Assembly: GCF_000377985.1 (NCBI RefSeq)
Contig: NZ_KB899042.1
Span: 124,001-188,000 of the forward strand
Source: Sporolactobacillus vineae DSM 21990 = SL153
Lineage (GTDB): Bacteria; Bacillota; Bacilli; Bacillales; Sporolactobacillaceae
Length of the DNA stretch: 64,000 bases
Direction of reading: 5' to 3'
The position numbers and the translations under genes are program-made. Below are positions 40,241 to 49,456 of this stretch, in pieces. Under the pieces are notes generated by a model. The model saw only the letters and a program-made list of their open reading frames with translations, was not told the origin of the DNA and ran no database searches. Each line of letters starts with the position of its first letter. Position 1 is the first letter of the stretch.

Positions 40241-42175
40241 TTACTTTTTGTCACCTAAGTAAATCATTATTGTTGAACCTTGTCTGACCTTGACGCCGGC
40301 TTTTGGCGACTGCATAACCACAGTATTGCCTTTTCCGGTGGTTTTCAGTTTCAAATCCTCCAGATAGCTCGTCAGTTCACTTTTCTTGACTCCGGACAAG
40401 TCGGGAATCTCGATCAGGGGCTGATCCGGCCATTTAGGCGTCTTCTCGAGACCGCCTGTCTGCTTTTTCACGCCCATCGCACTCAGACTGTCTCCGATGA
40501 TCCGTCCGGCAATCGGTGCCGCCACAGTGCCGCCGAACTGTACGGTTCCCTTCGGATGATCGATCGCTACATAGACGACGATTTTCGGATTGTTGGCCGG
40601 TGCGAAACCCATGAAGGACACAATATAGTTTCCCTGCATATAGTGACCGGTTTTCGAATCGACTTTCTGCGCGGTACCTGTTTTGCCGCCAATCCGGTAT
40701 CCGTCCACATAGGCGTTTCTTCCGGTGCCGTCCGCAACGACACTTTCCAGAGCACTTCTGACTTCACCCGACACCCGGTTGCTGATGACCTGACCTTTCA
40801 AAACAGGTTCGATCTGGTTAATCGTCTTGCCGGTATCCGTGTCGATCCATGCTTTAGCCAGATGCGGCTCATACAAATACCCGCCATTGACTGCGGCTGA
40901 AACGGCGGCTACCTGCTGAATCGGTGTCACGGCGACGCCTTGTCCGAATGCCGTGGTTGCTGTTTCCAGCGGGCCGATCTGATTTTTATTGAAAAGGATA
41001 CCTTTGGCTTCACCCTGCAGATCGATACCCGTTTTCGTACCGAATCCGAATTTATTGATGTAAGAAAACAGCTTATTCTTACCCAGCCGTTCACCAAGGG
41101 CGACAAACCCCGGATTGCAGGAGTTCTGAACGACCTGCAGAAAGGTTTCCGAACCATGTCCGCCCCTTTTCCAGCAGTGCAGCTTCGTTCCGGCAACATC
41201 GATGGAGCCCGAATCATAGAAATGATCTTTTTCCAGATTGACCACCTTTTCCTGCAGAGCGGCAGCCAGAGTGATGACTTTGAACGTCGAACCGGGTTCG
41301 TAGGTTTTCCAGATCGGGAGATTACGATCATAGACGGTCGGTGAAGCTTTCTGATAGTTTTCCGGGTTGAAATCCGGTTTCGAAGACATCCCGAGAATTT
41401 CACCGGTGTTCGGGTCCATCGCAATCGCCAGTGCATTGTCCGGATGGTAGAAGGCCACGGCATGATTCAGCTCACGTTCCATGATCGATTGAACGCGGGC
41501 GTCAATCGTCAGCTTCAGTGTTGACCCGCTTGTCGGCGGCGTATACTGATCTCTGAGACTGGACATCCGGTTGCCGCGGACATCAGAGAAAAAGGAGACA
41601 TGGCCTTTTTCCCCTTTCAGTCCATTGTTGTAATAAGCTTCCAGTCCGGTCAGTCCCTGGTTGTCGATGCCCGCGAAGCCAAGCACATGAGCCAGATAGT
41701 TGCCCCTTGGATAATCCCGTTTGAAGTCTTCTGCAATAAAGACTCCGGGCAGAGCAAGTGTGCGGATGGCAAAAGCCTTTTCATTGGAAATCTTCCTGCC
41801 TTCCGGGGTGATCCGGACAATCGACTGATGTTTTGTGATCATCCCGTATGCTTTCTGTTCGTTCATGCCAAGGATACGGGCCAGTTCCTGAGCGGTTGAA
41901 CGGCGTTCTTCCGCAGGTATCTGAATCGGTACCACGAGTACAGACGGACTGCTGCTGTTTGTCGCAAGCACAACGCCGTTCCGATCGACAATATTACCGC
42001 GCTGGGCTTCATACGGAACATTCTTACCCCATTCATCAAGGGCTTTCTGTGTCAGCCAGTGATTCTTATAAAGTTGAATATAGATAAGTCGGCTAAAGAA
42101 AATAGTAAACACGGCCAGACTGATCAGCAACGTAAAAAGCAGCCTTTTCTTTACGCTTACTTTAGAGATACGCAC
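40241..42175 (-). CDS. spoVD: Stage V sporulation protein D, class B penicillin-binding protein
   Basis: Spore-specific transpeptidase for cortex peptidoglycan, 644 residues. It has an N-terminal signal anchor (KRLLFTLLISLAVFTIFFSR), the PBP dimerisation domain, and transpeptidase motifs STFK (about 296-299), SCN in VQNSCNPGF, and KTG in IGGKTGTAQKV. One PASTA domain closes the protein (SGVKKSELTSYLEDLKLK). The GTG at 42175 follows GGGGGG by 6 bp. Its SEDS partner spoVE is in the same cluster. Confidence 0.95.
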   Translation of the reverse strand: MRISKVSVKKRLLFTLLISLAVFTIFFSRLIYIQLYKNHWLTQKALDEWGKNVPYEAQRGNIVDRNGVVLATNSSSPSVLVVPIQIPAEERRSTAQELARILGMNEQKAYGMITKHQSIVRITPEGRKISNEKAFAIRTLALPGVFIAEDFKRDYPRGNYLAHVLGFAGIDNQGLTGLEAYYNNGLKGEKGHVSFFSDVRGNRMSSLRDQYTPPTSGSTLKLTIDARVQSIMERELNHAVAFYHPDNALAIAMDPNTGEILGMSSKPDFNPENYQKASPTVYDRNLPIWKTYEPGSTFKVITLAAALQEKVVNLEKDHFYDSGSIDVAGTKLHCWKRGGHGSETFLQVVQNSCNPGFVALGERLGKNKLFSYINKFGFGTKTGIDLQGEAKGILFNKNQIGPLETATTAFGQGVAVTPIQQVAAVSAAVNGGYLYEPHLAKAWIDTDTGKTINQIEPVLKGQVISNRVSGEVRSALESVVADGTGRNAYVDGYRIGGKTGTAQKVDSKTGHYMQGNYIVSFMGFAPANNPKIVVYVAIDHPKGTVQFGGTVAAPIAGRIIGDSLSAMGVKKQTGGLEKTPKWPDQPLIEIPDLSGVKKSELTSYLEDLKLKTTGKGNTVVMQSPKAGVKVRQGSTIMIYLGDKK

Positions 42176-42285
42176 CAGTAGCCCCCCTGTCGTCCTTGTC
42201 CTACTCATATGGACAGAACGTGAAAAATAGAACGGGCCTTTCCGAAAAGGACTGGTTTGTGATCATGGCCGCGCAAATCTTAAAA

Positions 42286-44487
42286 TTATTGTTTTCCGGT
42301 ATTTGCTGCTGTGCCCTGAACCGTTTTCGTTCCCGGCGGATTCAGGGTGACGCGAATGACGGTGCCCTTTGCGACCGGCGTACCGGCCGACGGACTCTGC
42401 GTCGATACATAGCCGCTTCCCCCAGTCTCCAGACGCAGGCCAAGGAAATGCGACAGCTTCATGGCATCTGCCAGCGTCCAGCCGCTAAGATCGGGCATCA
42501 CTGTCTGTCCTTCGCCGCGGAGAAGGACCCGATTCCCCTGCATCAGCTTTTCGCCCGATGCAGGCAGCTGTGCCGTCACCGTTCCTGTGCCAAGCTGAAC
42601 AGGATTCAGACCCAGTCCTTGTACTGTAAGGGCTGCATCGCTGATCGGTTTTCCGGTAAAATCCGGAATACGGGCTGCCTGCTGTGCCAGCTGGCCGCCG
42701 CTGCTCGTCAGCTTTTTATCCACCTGAAAATACTGAAGCGTGCTGGTCATCACCGGACGCACAATTGATACTACAGGTTCCGACCCCAGATCCGTAGGTT
42801 TCAGATGAGGCTGTTTCACAGCCACATAGACAATCATTTTCGGATTCTTCTCCGGAGCCATCCCAAGGAATGAGAAAATGTAATTATTTTTTCCGACAAG
42901 ATATTGCCCCTTGCTCGCAATCTGGGCTGTGCCCGTCTTGCCGATGACATCGTAACCGGGTAAATCATAGGCCACACCGGTTGCGCTGTATCCCTTGACG
43001 ACATTTTTATTACTGACGACCTGGCGCATCAGTGCTCGGGTTTGAGCAGCTGCCGCTGCGGAAATCGGATGGCCGGAAACATGGGGACGGTTTTGCATGA
43101 CTGTCTTTCCCGTTTGCGGATTAACCACTTTGTCCACAACATAAGGCCGCATCATCGTCCCGTTGTTTGCAATGGCGGTCGAAGCCTGGACAATCTGCAT
43201 CGCGGTAAATGATGAAGCCTGTCCAAAGGAAGCTTCCAGTTTGTCAATCGGCCAGTTCCAGTTCACAATCCCCGGCTGTTCACCCGGCAGATCGATTCCG
43301 GTCGGCTTCATGAAACCGAATTTTTTCAGATAGCTTTGAAACCGGCCTGTTCCAATATACTTATCTGTCAGAACCGACATACCGACATTTGAGGACAGTT
43401 CAAACGCCTGATCAAAATTAATATTGCCCCATCCGGAAAGGTCCCAGTCATGGATGACGCCGCCCTTTGTCCGGTAGCTGCCGGATTTGTAGGTGGCATT
43501 GCCTTTATAGACACCGGCATCAATGGCAGAAGCTATGGTAAAGGTTTTCATCACCGATCCGGGTTCAAAAGGCGAAGCAATCGCACTATTCGTATACTGC
43601 TTAATATCCCGTTTGTTCAAATTGAAATCAGGATAAGTCGACATCGCAAGAATTTTGCCCGTTTTCGGATCCGCGACAATACCGATCATCCCACTGGGCC
43701 GATACGTATGGTTGACATTGGCCATCGCCTGATCCAGCACCGTCTGAACCCGGGAATTCAGTGTCAGCGTCACATTTTTACCGGGAACGGCTTTCGTCAT
43801 CTTCTGCGCCTCATCAGGTATCGGTACGCCCCCGGTACTTCGGTAATAGCGCACTGAGCCGTCCTTTTCCGTCAGGTATCGGTTAAGCGCCTTCTCGATG
43901 CCGAAAACCCCCGTCTGACTGTTTGTCTCAGGATTTTTCTGGGTGAACCCGATGGTGTAGGCAGCACTGGATTGAGACGGATAATAGCGCTTCGATTCAG
44001 TATAATAGTTGATGCCGGGAAGATGGAGCCGGTCGATTTTTTCCTTGGTCGCCACACTGAGCATGTGTCCCCTGGAACCGAATTCCACCTGATAGCGGGA
44101 CAGGCTGAGTTTAGTGAGAATGGTCTGCTCCGGCATTTTCAGAATGGGTGCCAGTTCCTGCGCCGTTTTCCGCTTATCCCGGACATATCTGTAGTGCCCG
44201 TTAAAATCCTTGCCGGCAGTCGGGCTGAGCACGGCATAGAGTGTGTACGAAGGCACATCCTCAGCCAGAATCTGCCCGTCGCTTGAAAAAATTGTTCCCC
44301 GTTTTTCGTCAACCAGTTTATATTGCGTCCACTGCTGATGGCCCAGCTGAATGAGTCGGTGTCCGTCAATTTCCTTGCCCTGGGCAATAAATACAAACCT
44401 GCCGATAATAATAAAAAAAGTCAGCATGAAAACACTGCCGACCAATACCGTCCAATACGTTAATGCTCTTCTTTTCTGTTGAAACAC
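42286..44487 (-). CDS. pbpB: Septal class B penicillin-binding protein (PBP2B)
   Basis: A 733-residue septal transpeptidase that works with FtsW. It has an N-terminal transmembrane anchor (about 10-36), the dimerisation domain, and catalytic motifs SVMK (about 311-314), SSN in FELSSNVGM and KTG in VIGKTGTAQIA. Two PASTA repeats follow (IPDFTGKPISDAALTVQGLG and VMPDLSGWTLADAMKLS). The start is GTG at 44487 with GGAGG upstream. It lies between ftsL and spoVD. Confidence 0.96.
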   Translation of the reverse strand: MFQQKRRALTYWTVLVGSVFMLTFFIIIGRFVFIAQGKEIDGHRLIQLGHQQWTQYKLVDEKRGTIFSSDGQILAEDVPSYTLYAVLSPTAGKDFNGHYRYVRDKRKTAQELAPILKMPEQTILTKLSLSRYQVEFGSRGHMLSVATKEKIDRLHLPGINYYTESKRYYPSQSSAAYTIGFTQKNPETNSQTGVFGIEKALNRYLTEKDGSVRYYRSTGGVPIPDEAQKMTKAVPGKNVTLTLNSRVQTVLDQAMANVNHTYRPSGMIGIVADPKTGKILAMSTYPDFNLNKRDIKQYTNSAIASPFEPGSVMKTFTIASAIDAGVYKGNATYKSGSYRTKGGVIHDWDLSGWGNINFDQAFELSSNVGMSVLTDKYIGTGRFQSYLKKFGFMKPTGIDLPGEQPGIVNWNWPIDKLEASFGQASSFTAMQIVQASTAIANNGTMMRPYVVDKVVNPQTGKTVMQNRPHVSGHPISAAAAAQTRALMRQVVSNKNVVKGYSATGVAYDLPGYDVIGKTGTAQIASKGQYLVGKNNYIFSFLGMAPEKNPKMIVYVAVKQPHLKPTDLGSEPVVSIVRPVMTSTLQYFQVDKKLTSSGGQLAQQAARIPDFTGKPISDAALTVQGLGLNPVQLGTGTVTAQLPASGEKLMQGNRVLLRGEGQTVMPDLSGWTLADAMKLSHFLGLRLETGGSGYVSTQSPSAGTPVAKGTVIRVTLNPPGTKTVQGTAANTGKQ

Positions 44488-44500
44488 CGGTCAGACCTCC

Positions 44501-44863
44501 TTATGGGAGAACCTTGATATTATTAATATTGAGTTTCAAGCCAAGATTCTTTTCGGCGAACCGGACAATCCGGTCCGGGGAACTCAGGCTGTCTGCCTGT
44601 GATTCTAACTGCTGTACAGTTTTCTCGTGATTGCCCAGCGAATTCTGCAGATTCTGGATCTGGCTGGACGTATGGTACAATCTTGCCTGGTTCGTAATGA
44701 TCAGTGCCGCGAGGAAAAAAAACAGAAAACCCGCTGCAATCCAGAGCAGTCGCTCGCCCTTGGTAATATGACGTGTACGGACCAGAGGTTCTTCGATATA
44801 ACGGCGTTCCGGCGCTGTGTATTCTGATTCTTGTGAACGAAATGCATGCTGCGACTGACTCAT
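44501..44863 (-). CDS. ftsL: Cell-division protein FtsL
   Basis: A 120-residue bitopic protein: cytoplasmic region, one transmembrane span ([19 protein letters not shown], about 39-57), then an extracytoplasmic leucine-zipper-like coiled coil ([20 protein letters not shown]). It partners DivIB and DivIC. It is poorly conserved at sequence level; the call rests on topology, size and position between rsmH and pbpB. The ATG overlaps the rsmH stop (ATGA). Confidence 0.9.
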   Translation of the reverse strand: MSQSQHAFRSQESEYTAPERRYIEEPLVRTRHITKGERLLWIAAGFLFFFLAALIITNQARLYHTSSQIQNLQNSLGNHEKTVQQLESQADSLSSPDRIVRFAEKNLGLKLNINNIKVLP

Positions 44864-45813
44864 TGGTTTTCCCCCTCAACTGATCTTATTTTTTCAGCGA
44901 CTCTTAATTTTGCCGACCTGGCGCGGCGGTTGTTGTCAACTTCCGATTTTGACGGAACGATGGGCTTCCGGGTTACTTTCTTCAAAACCGGCTGATCGTG
45001 ATCCGGCAGTTGCGGAATACCTAAGGGCAGCTCGGGCCATTCGCTGTATTTTTTTATAAATTGCTTGCACAGTCTGTCTTCCAGAGACTGGAAGGTGATG
45101 ACCGAGAGCCGTCCCCCAACATTCAACAGCTCCAGTGACTGATGAAGGGCTTCGTCCAGACTGCCCAGTTCATCATTCACGGCGATCCGCAATGCCTGAA
45201 AGACACGCTTTGCCGGATGGCCGCCTGTTCGTCGCGCAGGAGCCGGAATGGCTTCCTTAATCAGGTCCGACAGTTCCCCTGTGGATTGAATCGGCTGCCG
45301 CTTGCGGCGGTCCTCGATCAGACGGGCAATGGGCTTAGAAAAGTGTTCCTCACCATACATAAAAAATATATGGACAAGTTTGTCATACGGCCATTCGTTG
45401 ACAATTTTCTCCGCCGTCAGTGCCTGATCTCGGTCCATACGCATATCCAGTGGTCCGTCCTGCTGATAACTGAATCCTCTTTCCGCATGGTCGAACTGCG
45501 GTGAAGAAACGCCCAGGTCGAACAAGACTCCGTCGATACCTGTAACGTTTTCATTTTCCAGTATCTGTCTCATGTAACGAAAATTGGATTTAATAAAAGT
45601 GATTTTCCCGACATACAGCTCAAGTCTTTTTTCAGCAGCATGGAGAGCCTCCTGATCCTGGTCGAACGCATAAAGCCGGCCTGAGGTCAGTCTGGTGACG
45701 ATTGCTTCACTGTGACCGCCACCGCCTAACGTACAGTCGACGTAGATTCCGTCCGGCCGGATATTCAGACCCTCCACCGCTTCTTTCTTCAGTACCGTCG
45801 TGTGTTCAAACAT
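44860..45813 (-). CDS. rsmH: 16S rRNA (cytosine-1402-N4)-methyltransferase
   Basis: A 317-residue SAM-dependent methyltransferase (MraW) modifying C1402 in the ribosomal P site. [14 protein letters not shown] is the SAM-binding motif; [19 protein letters not shown] and [18 protein letters not shown] are family signatures. I used the ATG at 45813 ([16 protein letters not shown]); the ATG at 45819, with AAGGAG 5 bp upstream, is equally possible. It follows mraZ and overlaps ftsL. Confidence 0.95.
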   Translation of the reverse strand: MFEHTTVLKKEAVEGLNIRPDGIYVDCTLGGGGHSEAIVTRLTSGRLYAFDQDQEALHAAEKRLELYVGKITFIKSNFRYMRQILENENVTGIDGVLFDLGVSSPQFDHAERGFSYQQDGPLDMRMDRDQALTAEKIVNEWPYDKLVHIFFMYGEEHFSKPIARLIEDRRKRQPIQSTGELSDLIKEAIPAPARRTGGHPAKRVFQALRIAVNDELGSLDEALHQSLELLNVGGRLSVITFQSLEDRLCKQFIKKYSEWPELPLGIPQLPDHDQPVLKKVTRKPIVPSKSEVDNNRRARSAKLRVAEKIRSVEGENQ

Positions 45814-45860
45814 ACGCATCCATACTCCTTGCGTTAACTCAGGATCAGAAAGGTTTCGTG

Positions 45861-46304
45861 TCACATCCCGGATAACGGGCCGGCATCGAGCAAAGTTTCG
45901 GAAATATCACTGAAGGATGCCTCAGACGCTTCAAAATAGTCATGCCATGATTTGCTGTCCCATATTTCCAGTCTGGTCGAAACACCGAGCACAACACAAT
46001 CTTTCTGAAGCGATGCGTACTCTCTCAGTCCATTTCCTATGGTGACTCTGCCCTGCTTGTCCAGTTCACTGACACTGGCCCCCGAAAAGAACAGACGCGT
46101 AAACGCCCTTGCATCTTTCTTGGTGAATGGGAGTGCTTTCAGCTTCTCCTCGATCTGATGCCATTCGGTCATCGGGTAGACGAAGAGACATTTCTCCAGA
46201 CCCCTCGTGATAACGAATGAACTGCCCAGCTCTTCACGGAATTTCGCCGGTATAATGAGACGTCCTTTGGTGTCAATGCTATGATTGAATTCACCCATAA
46301 ACAT
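45861..46304 (-). CDS. mraZ: Transcriptional regulator MraZ
   Basis: A 147-residue regulator of the dcw cluster with two SpoVT/AbrB-like domains, each with its DxxxR motif: [15 protein letters not shown] and [16 protein letters not shown]. It forms a ring-shaped oligomer and binds phased direct repeats upstream of its own gene. Such repeats occur 30-54 bp before the ATG. First gene of the dcw cluster. Confidence 0.95.
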   Translation of the reverse strand: MFMGEFNHSIDTKGRLIIPAKFREELGSSFVITRGLEKCLFVYPMTEWHQIEEKLKALPFTKKDARAFTRLFFSGASVSELDKQGRVTIGNGLREYASLQKDCVVLGVSTRLEIWDSKSWHDYFEASEASFSDISETLLDAGPLSGM

Positions 46305-46333
46305 CGCAGGACGCCTCCTCTTGGTCCTACTTT

Positions 46334-46358
46334 ACCACAACCCACCACTTTTCACCAC
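46334..46358 (-). promoter_or_regulatory. MraZ-type operator: three phased GTGGT repeats
   Basis: On the minus strand three copies of GTGGT start exactly 10 bp apart (complements ACCAC at 46334, 46344 and 46354). Characterised MraZ sites are short GTG-containing direct repeats with about one helical turn of spacing upstream of mraZ. Position and phasing both fit; autoregulation is inferred. Confidence 0.75.
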
Positions 46359-46497
46359 TTAATTTTTAAATCTTAAGGCTTAGTTATTCTTATCTGGTCC
46401 TTCACGGGCAATACACTCGTTTTTTGAACCGAAGGAAAATGATCACTACAAAATTTTCATTTAAAAATACTGTCGCTGCTCCATGGTCTGGAGGCGT

Positions 46498-46527
46498 AAA
46501 AAATGCCGGAATCGATTGGATCCCGAC
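46498..46527 (-). terminator. Terminator after the gerR/rsfA-type gene
   Basis: On the minus strand GTCGGGA-TCCAATCGA-TTCCGGC (7 bp with G-U pairs) followed by a T-rich run. It separates the regulator gene from mraZ. The remaining gap to mraZ holds no gene; I could not place a convincing mraZ promoter. Confidence 0.75.
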
Positions 46528-46570
46528 GAATCTTCCGGTACATGATTTTTCACGTTTTACCTTGGAATGA

Positions 46571-47104
46571 CTATTTTTGTTCTGGTACTTTCAGCCCTTG
46601 TTTCCTGGCCCGGTCCAGCAGATTCATAACGCCGATAAATGCCTCGGAATTTTTACGGAGCTGCTGATTTTCTTCTTTAAGTTTGCCAATCTCCTGTTCC
46701 AAAGCGTCCAGGCGCTCCCGGTTCACCTCGTCGCTTCCAGTTCTGCCTCGTTTCAAATCAAGCAGAAATTGAATCAGCGTATCCAGCGTCTCCGCGGAGA
46801 ATGGATCCCTGTCGGGAACAGCTTCCTTAGCAGCCACCGCTCCGGCATCCGGTAAAAGCTTATGCCCTTTTCGCAGTTTCAACGTTTTCCGTTTTTTCTT
46901 GGCTTCAGCCAACTCCTGGTCATATTGACGGCGAACTGACGAATTCCAGCGAAATCCGCAGGCAGCAGGTGTACGTGAGAGAATGGGCGCTGCTTCTGCA
47001 AAACCTGCAAGCTGAGTGCTTCCCGATTCAATGTGTTTCAGAATCAGCTCCGCCAGCTTTTTGTCTTCTTCCGGCGACCAGGCATCCTGACGAATAAAGG
47101 CCAT
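46571..47104 (-). CDS. RsfA/GerR-type sporulation transcription regulator
   Basis: A 177-residue protein with an N-terminal Myb/SANT-like DNA-binding domain: RQDAWSPEEDKKLAELILKH, then RTPAACGFRWNSSVRRQYDQ. The C-terminal half carries a coiled coil (RLDALEQEIGKLKEENQQLR). It matches the RsfA/YlbO (GerR) family, which tune sigma-E or sigma-F regulons during sporulation. The position next to rpmF, as for ylbO in B. subtilis, favours GerR. GAGGGAAGCAAC precedes the ATG. Confidence 0.88.
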   Translation of the reverse strand: MAFIRQDAWSPEEDKKLAELILKHIESGSTQLAGFAEAAPILSRTPAACGFRWNSSVRRQYDQELAEAKKKRKTLKLRKGHKLLPDAGAVAAKEAVPDRDPFSAETLDTLIQFLLDLKRGRTGSDEVNRERLDALEQEIGKLKEENQQLRKNSEAFIGVMNLLDRARKQGLKVPEQK

Positions 47105-47199
47105 GTTGCTTCCCTCTTTTCTTTTTGATTTATTTTAAAAGCTTTTACTCATCCCTATGCAATTAATAGAAGGAGTAGAATCACAGAAAAAAAGGGTAT

Positions 47200-47227
47200 A
47201 AAAAAAAGAAGAAGCTTCTGCTTCTCC
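47200..47227 (-). terminator. Terminator after rpmF
   Basis: On the minus strand GGAGAAGC-AGAA-GCTTCTTC followed by eight T, 19 bp past the rpmF stop. Confidence 0.85.
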
Positions 47228-47246
47228 CGGATCATATCCTCGATCA

Positions 47247-47420
47247 TTATTTTTCTACGACGGTTTCACCTTTATATGAGCCGCAATTCGGGCATACACG
47301 ATGAGCCAGTTTGTATTCACCGCAGTTATCGCATTTAACCATGCCCGGAACAGCCAGTTTAAAATGTGTCCGGCGTTTGTTCTTACGTGTCGTCGACGTT
47401 CTTCTCTTAGGTACTGCCAC
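47247..47420 (-). CDS. rpmF: 50S ribosomal protein L32
   Basis: A 57-residue ribosomal protein starting (M)[18 protein letters not shown]. Four cysteines in CDNCGEYK and CPNCGSYK form a zinc ribbon, so this is the zinc-containing (C+) form. The start is GTG at 47420 with GAGGAGG upstream. Follows ylbN and shares its promoter; a terminator follows. Confidence 0.96.
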   Translation of the reverse strand: MAVPKRRTSTTRKNKRRTHFKLAVPGMVKCDNCGEYKLAHRVCPNCGSYKGETVVEK

Positions 47421-47482
47421 GGTTCGCACCTCCTCAATCTATTTAGAGATATCCGGATCTTTTCCTGCCCGAACAAACTCTA

Positions 47483-48004
47483 TTAATTGTCAAAAAACTT
47501 CTTTAGTTTCTCAAGTCTCGGATCAATACGCTGCTTTGCAGTTTCATCTGTCACAAGCTCCCAGCCATTTCCAGATAACTCAGCCGCCCCGGCTTTCGCG
47601 CTGACCACGCGCATCGGCTTCTCAACAAGAATCGCCTCGACAAGAGAAGGCACCAGGTCAATCCGGTCATCTTCCGGATAATGGAGAAAACCTTCATCCT
47701 CCTGACCGGACGCCTCAAGTTCTGCGCCGGCAAGCAAAAAAGTCTCTGAAGTATTAATCTCAAAGGGATAGTCGACATCCTCCAGGGTTATCGCGCACGG
47801 CAGCACCATCGTTCCGGTTAGTTGCAAATGAAACGTCAGTGCACGTGCTGAAAACTCAACAACACCTTTGACATCAACAGGTGACAAACTTCTGATTTCA
47901 GGATCCGCTCGAAACAATTCCAGAGGCAATACAATTTCTTCGTGAAAACCAAATCCTTCATGCTTATGTTTCAGCAGTTCAGGAACTGACCAGGATAAAG
48001 ACAT
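47483..48004 (-). CDS. ylbN: DUF177 protein YlbN (YceD family)
   Basis: A 173-residue DUF177 protein of the YceD group, almost always encoded just before rpmF and thought to help 23S rRNA or L32 assembly. Recognisable parts are KGVVEFSARALTFHLQLTGT, the acidic centre, and the C-terminal IDPRLEKLKKFFDN. The single internal cysteine (VLPCAI) is not a zinc pair. ATG at 48004 has AGAGGTGG upstream. It starts a two-gene unit with rpmF. Confidence 0.9.
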   Translation of the reverse strand: MSLSWSVPELLKHKHEGFGFHEEIVLPLELFRADPEIRSLSPVDVKGVVEFSARALTFHLQLTGTMVLPCAITLEDVDYPFEINTSETFLLAGAELEASGQEDEGFLHYPEDDRIDLVPSLVEAILVEKPMRVVSAKAGAAELSGNGWELVTDETAKQRIDPRLEKLKKFFDN

Positions 48005-48030
48005 AGAACCACCTCTAGACAACAAGAGTT

Positions 48031-48059
48031 ATTATAATCTCTGCCCTGTGCAAAGTCAA
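48031..48059 (-). promoter_or_regulatory. Sigma-A promoter for ylbN-rpmF
   Basis: On the minus strand TTGACT (48054-48059), a 17-bp spacer and a perfect TATAAT (48031-48036), 27 bp before ylbN. Confidence 0.85.
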
Positions 48060-48071
48060 TTGCCTTTGCAC
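48048..48071. promoter_or_regulatory. Perfect palindrome over the ylbN-rpmF -35: candidate operator
   Basis: GTGCAAAG (48048-48055), an 8-bp centre TCAATTGC and CTTTGCAC (48064-48071). It covers the whole -35 hexamer and would be well placed for a dimeric repressor. The regulator is unknown. Confidence 0.5.
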
Positions 48072-48131
48072 CGTACTTTCAGGTTAACACAGGAAAATAA
48101 GATTTGGCAATTTTTCGTTTCCAATAATATA

Positions 48132-48140
48132 TGTTAAAAT
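48132..48140 (+). promoter_or_regulatory. Probable extended -10 promoter for ylbM
   Basis: TGTTAAAAT on the plus strand (extended TGn plus TAAAAT at 48135-48140), 33 bp before ylbM. The -35 is poor. Confidence 0.5.
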
Positions 48141-48172
48141 GAGTTAATTCTGATTGATTAGGACGATGTAAT

Positions 48173-49441
48173 TTGATTATTGCCGGAATTGTTGCTGAAT
48201 ATAACCCGTTTCATAACGGACACCTTTTTCAGTTAAAAAAAGTGCAGGAACAGCTGAACCCTGATCTGATTGTCGTCGTGATGAGCGGCGACTTTGTCCA
48301 GCGCGGCGAACCGGCCGTTGTTTCAAAATGGACACGGACGGCCATGGCCCTGCATGAAGGCGCTGACCTCATCTTTGAACTTCCTTATATTTATGCTGTC
48401 GGAAAGGCAGATATTTTTGCCGGCGGCGCTGTTTCGGTGCTGGATCATCTTGGCGTGACCCATCTCGTTTTCGGCAGTGAAGCCGGGCGGATTGAACCTT
48501 TTCAGAATACGTTCCGCCTGATCAGACAGCATCGCGAGGACTATCGGGCCCACTTGATGGATGCGCTGAAAAACGGCATCAGCTACCCGAATGCGCATGC
48601 AGCTGCCTACCGGAGTCTGGCAGCACAGTCAGCAAACAAGGATCTGCTGGATCTGACGCAGCCGAACAACAGCCTCGGCTATCACTATCTGCGAGCGATT
48701 GAGCAGCGCGGCGGTCGGATCATTCCTGTGACGATCGGCAGAAAAGATGCGGGACACAATGATCCCGAACTGTGTAAAACGGGACGGATCGCCAGCGCCA
48801 CCAGCATTCGTGATGCACTCCGGCAAAGTTATTCGGTGGCATCTGTTCGTGACAAAGTGCCCGGTTTTACAGCGACTCTGCTTGAGAAGTCCATTAAAAA
48901 AAATGAACTGGCCGACTGGGAGGCGTTCTTCCCTTTTCTCAAATACAAACTTCTTTCTTCCCGTGCAGGGAAACTGGAAAAAATCTATGAGGCCGAAGAA
49001 GGGATCGAGCACCGTCTGCTGGCCTGTATTCAACGCTCTGCGACCTTCCATGAATTTCTGTCTCAAGTAAAAACAAAGCGATATACCTGGTCGCGGCTGC
49101 AACGGCTCTGCGTGCACATTCTGACGGATACCGAAAAGAGCGAGGCCAGAAAGCCGGCAGCAGCAAAAGACGCAGACTATCTGAGGCTGCTGGGCATGCG
49201 CCTTAGAGGCCAAAAATATCTCGCAGCCATGCGCAAAGATTTCGCGATCCCGGTCGTCTCAAAGATCCGCCAGCACCGTACGCCGATTCTTGATCTCGAT
49301 CTGAAAGCGGCGGCCGTCTACGACTATCTTTCCGGAAGATCTTCCTTTTCTCCTGGTGAAACAGGACAGGCACCGGTTCGCTATGATGAGCACAAGGGGC
49401 AGTTTGTTCACCCGATGCATGCAAATCAACAAACGGATTAG
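48173..49441 (+). CDS. tmcAL: tRNA(Met) cytidine acetate ligase TmcAL (YlbM)
   Basis: A 422-residue nucleotidyltransferase-like enzyme that uses acetate and ATP to make N4-acetylcytidine at the wobble position of elongator tRNA-Met. The N-terminus IIAGIVAEYNPFHNGHLFQL carries the HxGH-type motif, with VVMSGDFVQRGEPAVVSKW next. The start is TTG at 48173 with AGGA 9 bp upstream. One of three plus-strand genes, divergent from ylbN and convergent with ylbL. Confidence 0.94.
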   Translation: MIIAGIVAEYNPFHNGHLFQLKKVQEQLNPDLIVVVMSGDFVQRGEPAVVSKWTRTAMALHEGADLIFELPYIYAVGKADIFAGGAVSVLDHLGVTHLVFGSEAGRIEPFQNTFRLIRQHREDYRAHLMDALKNGISYPNAHAAAYRSLAAQSANKDLLDLTQPNNSLGYHYLRAIEQRGGRIIPVTIGRKDAGHNDPELCKTGRIASATSIRDALRQSYSVASVRDKVPGFTATLLEKSIKKNELADWEAFFPFLKYKLLSSRAGKLEKIYEAEEGIEHRLLACIQRSATFHEFLSQVKTKRYTWSRLQRLCVHILTDTEKSEARKPAAAKDADYLRLLGMRLRGQKYLAAMRKDFAIPVVSKIRQHRTPILDLDLKAAAVYDYLSGRSSFSPGETGQAPVRYDEHKGQFVHPMHANQQTD

Positions 49442-49456
49442 CAAATCACTGTACAT

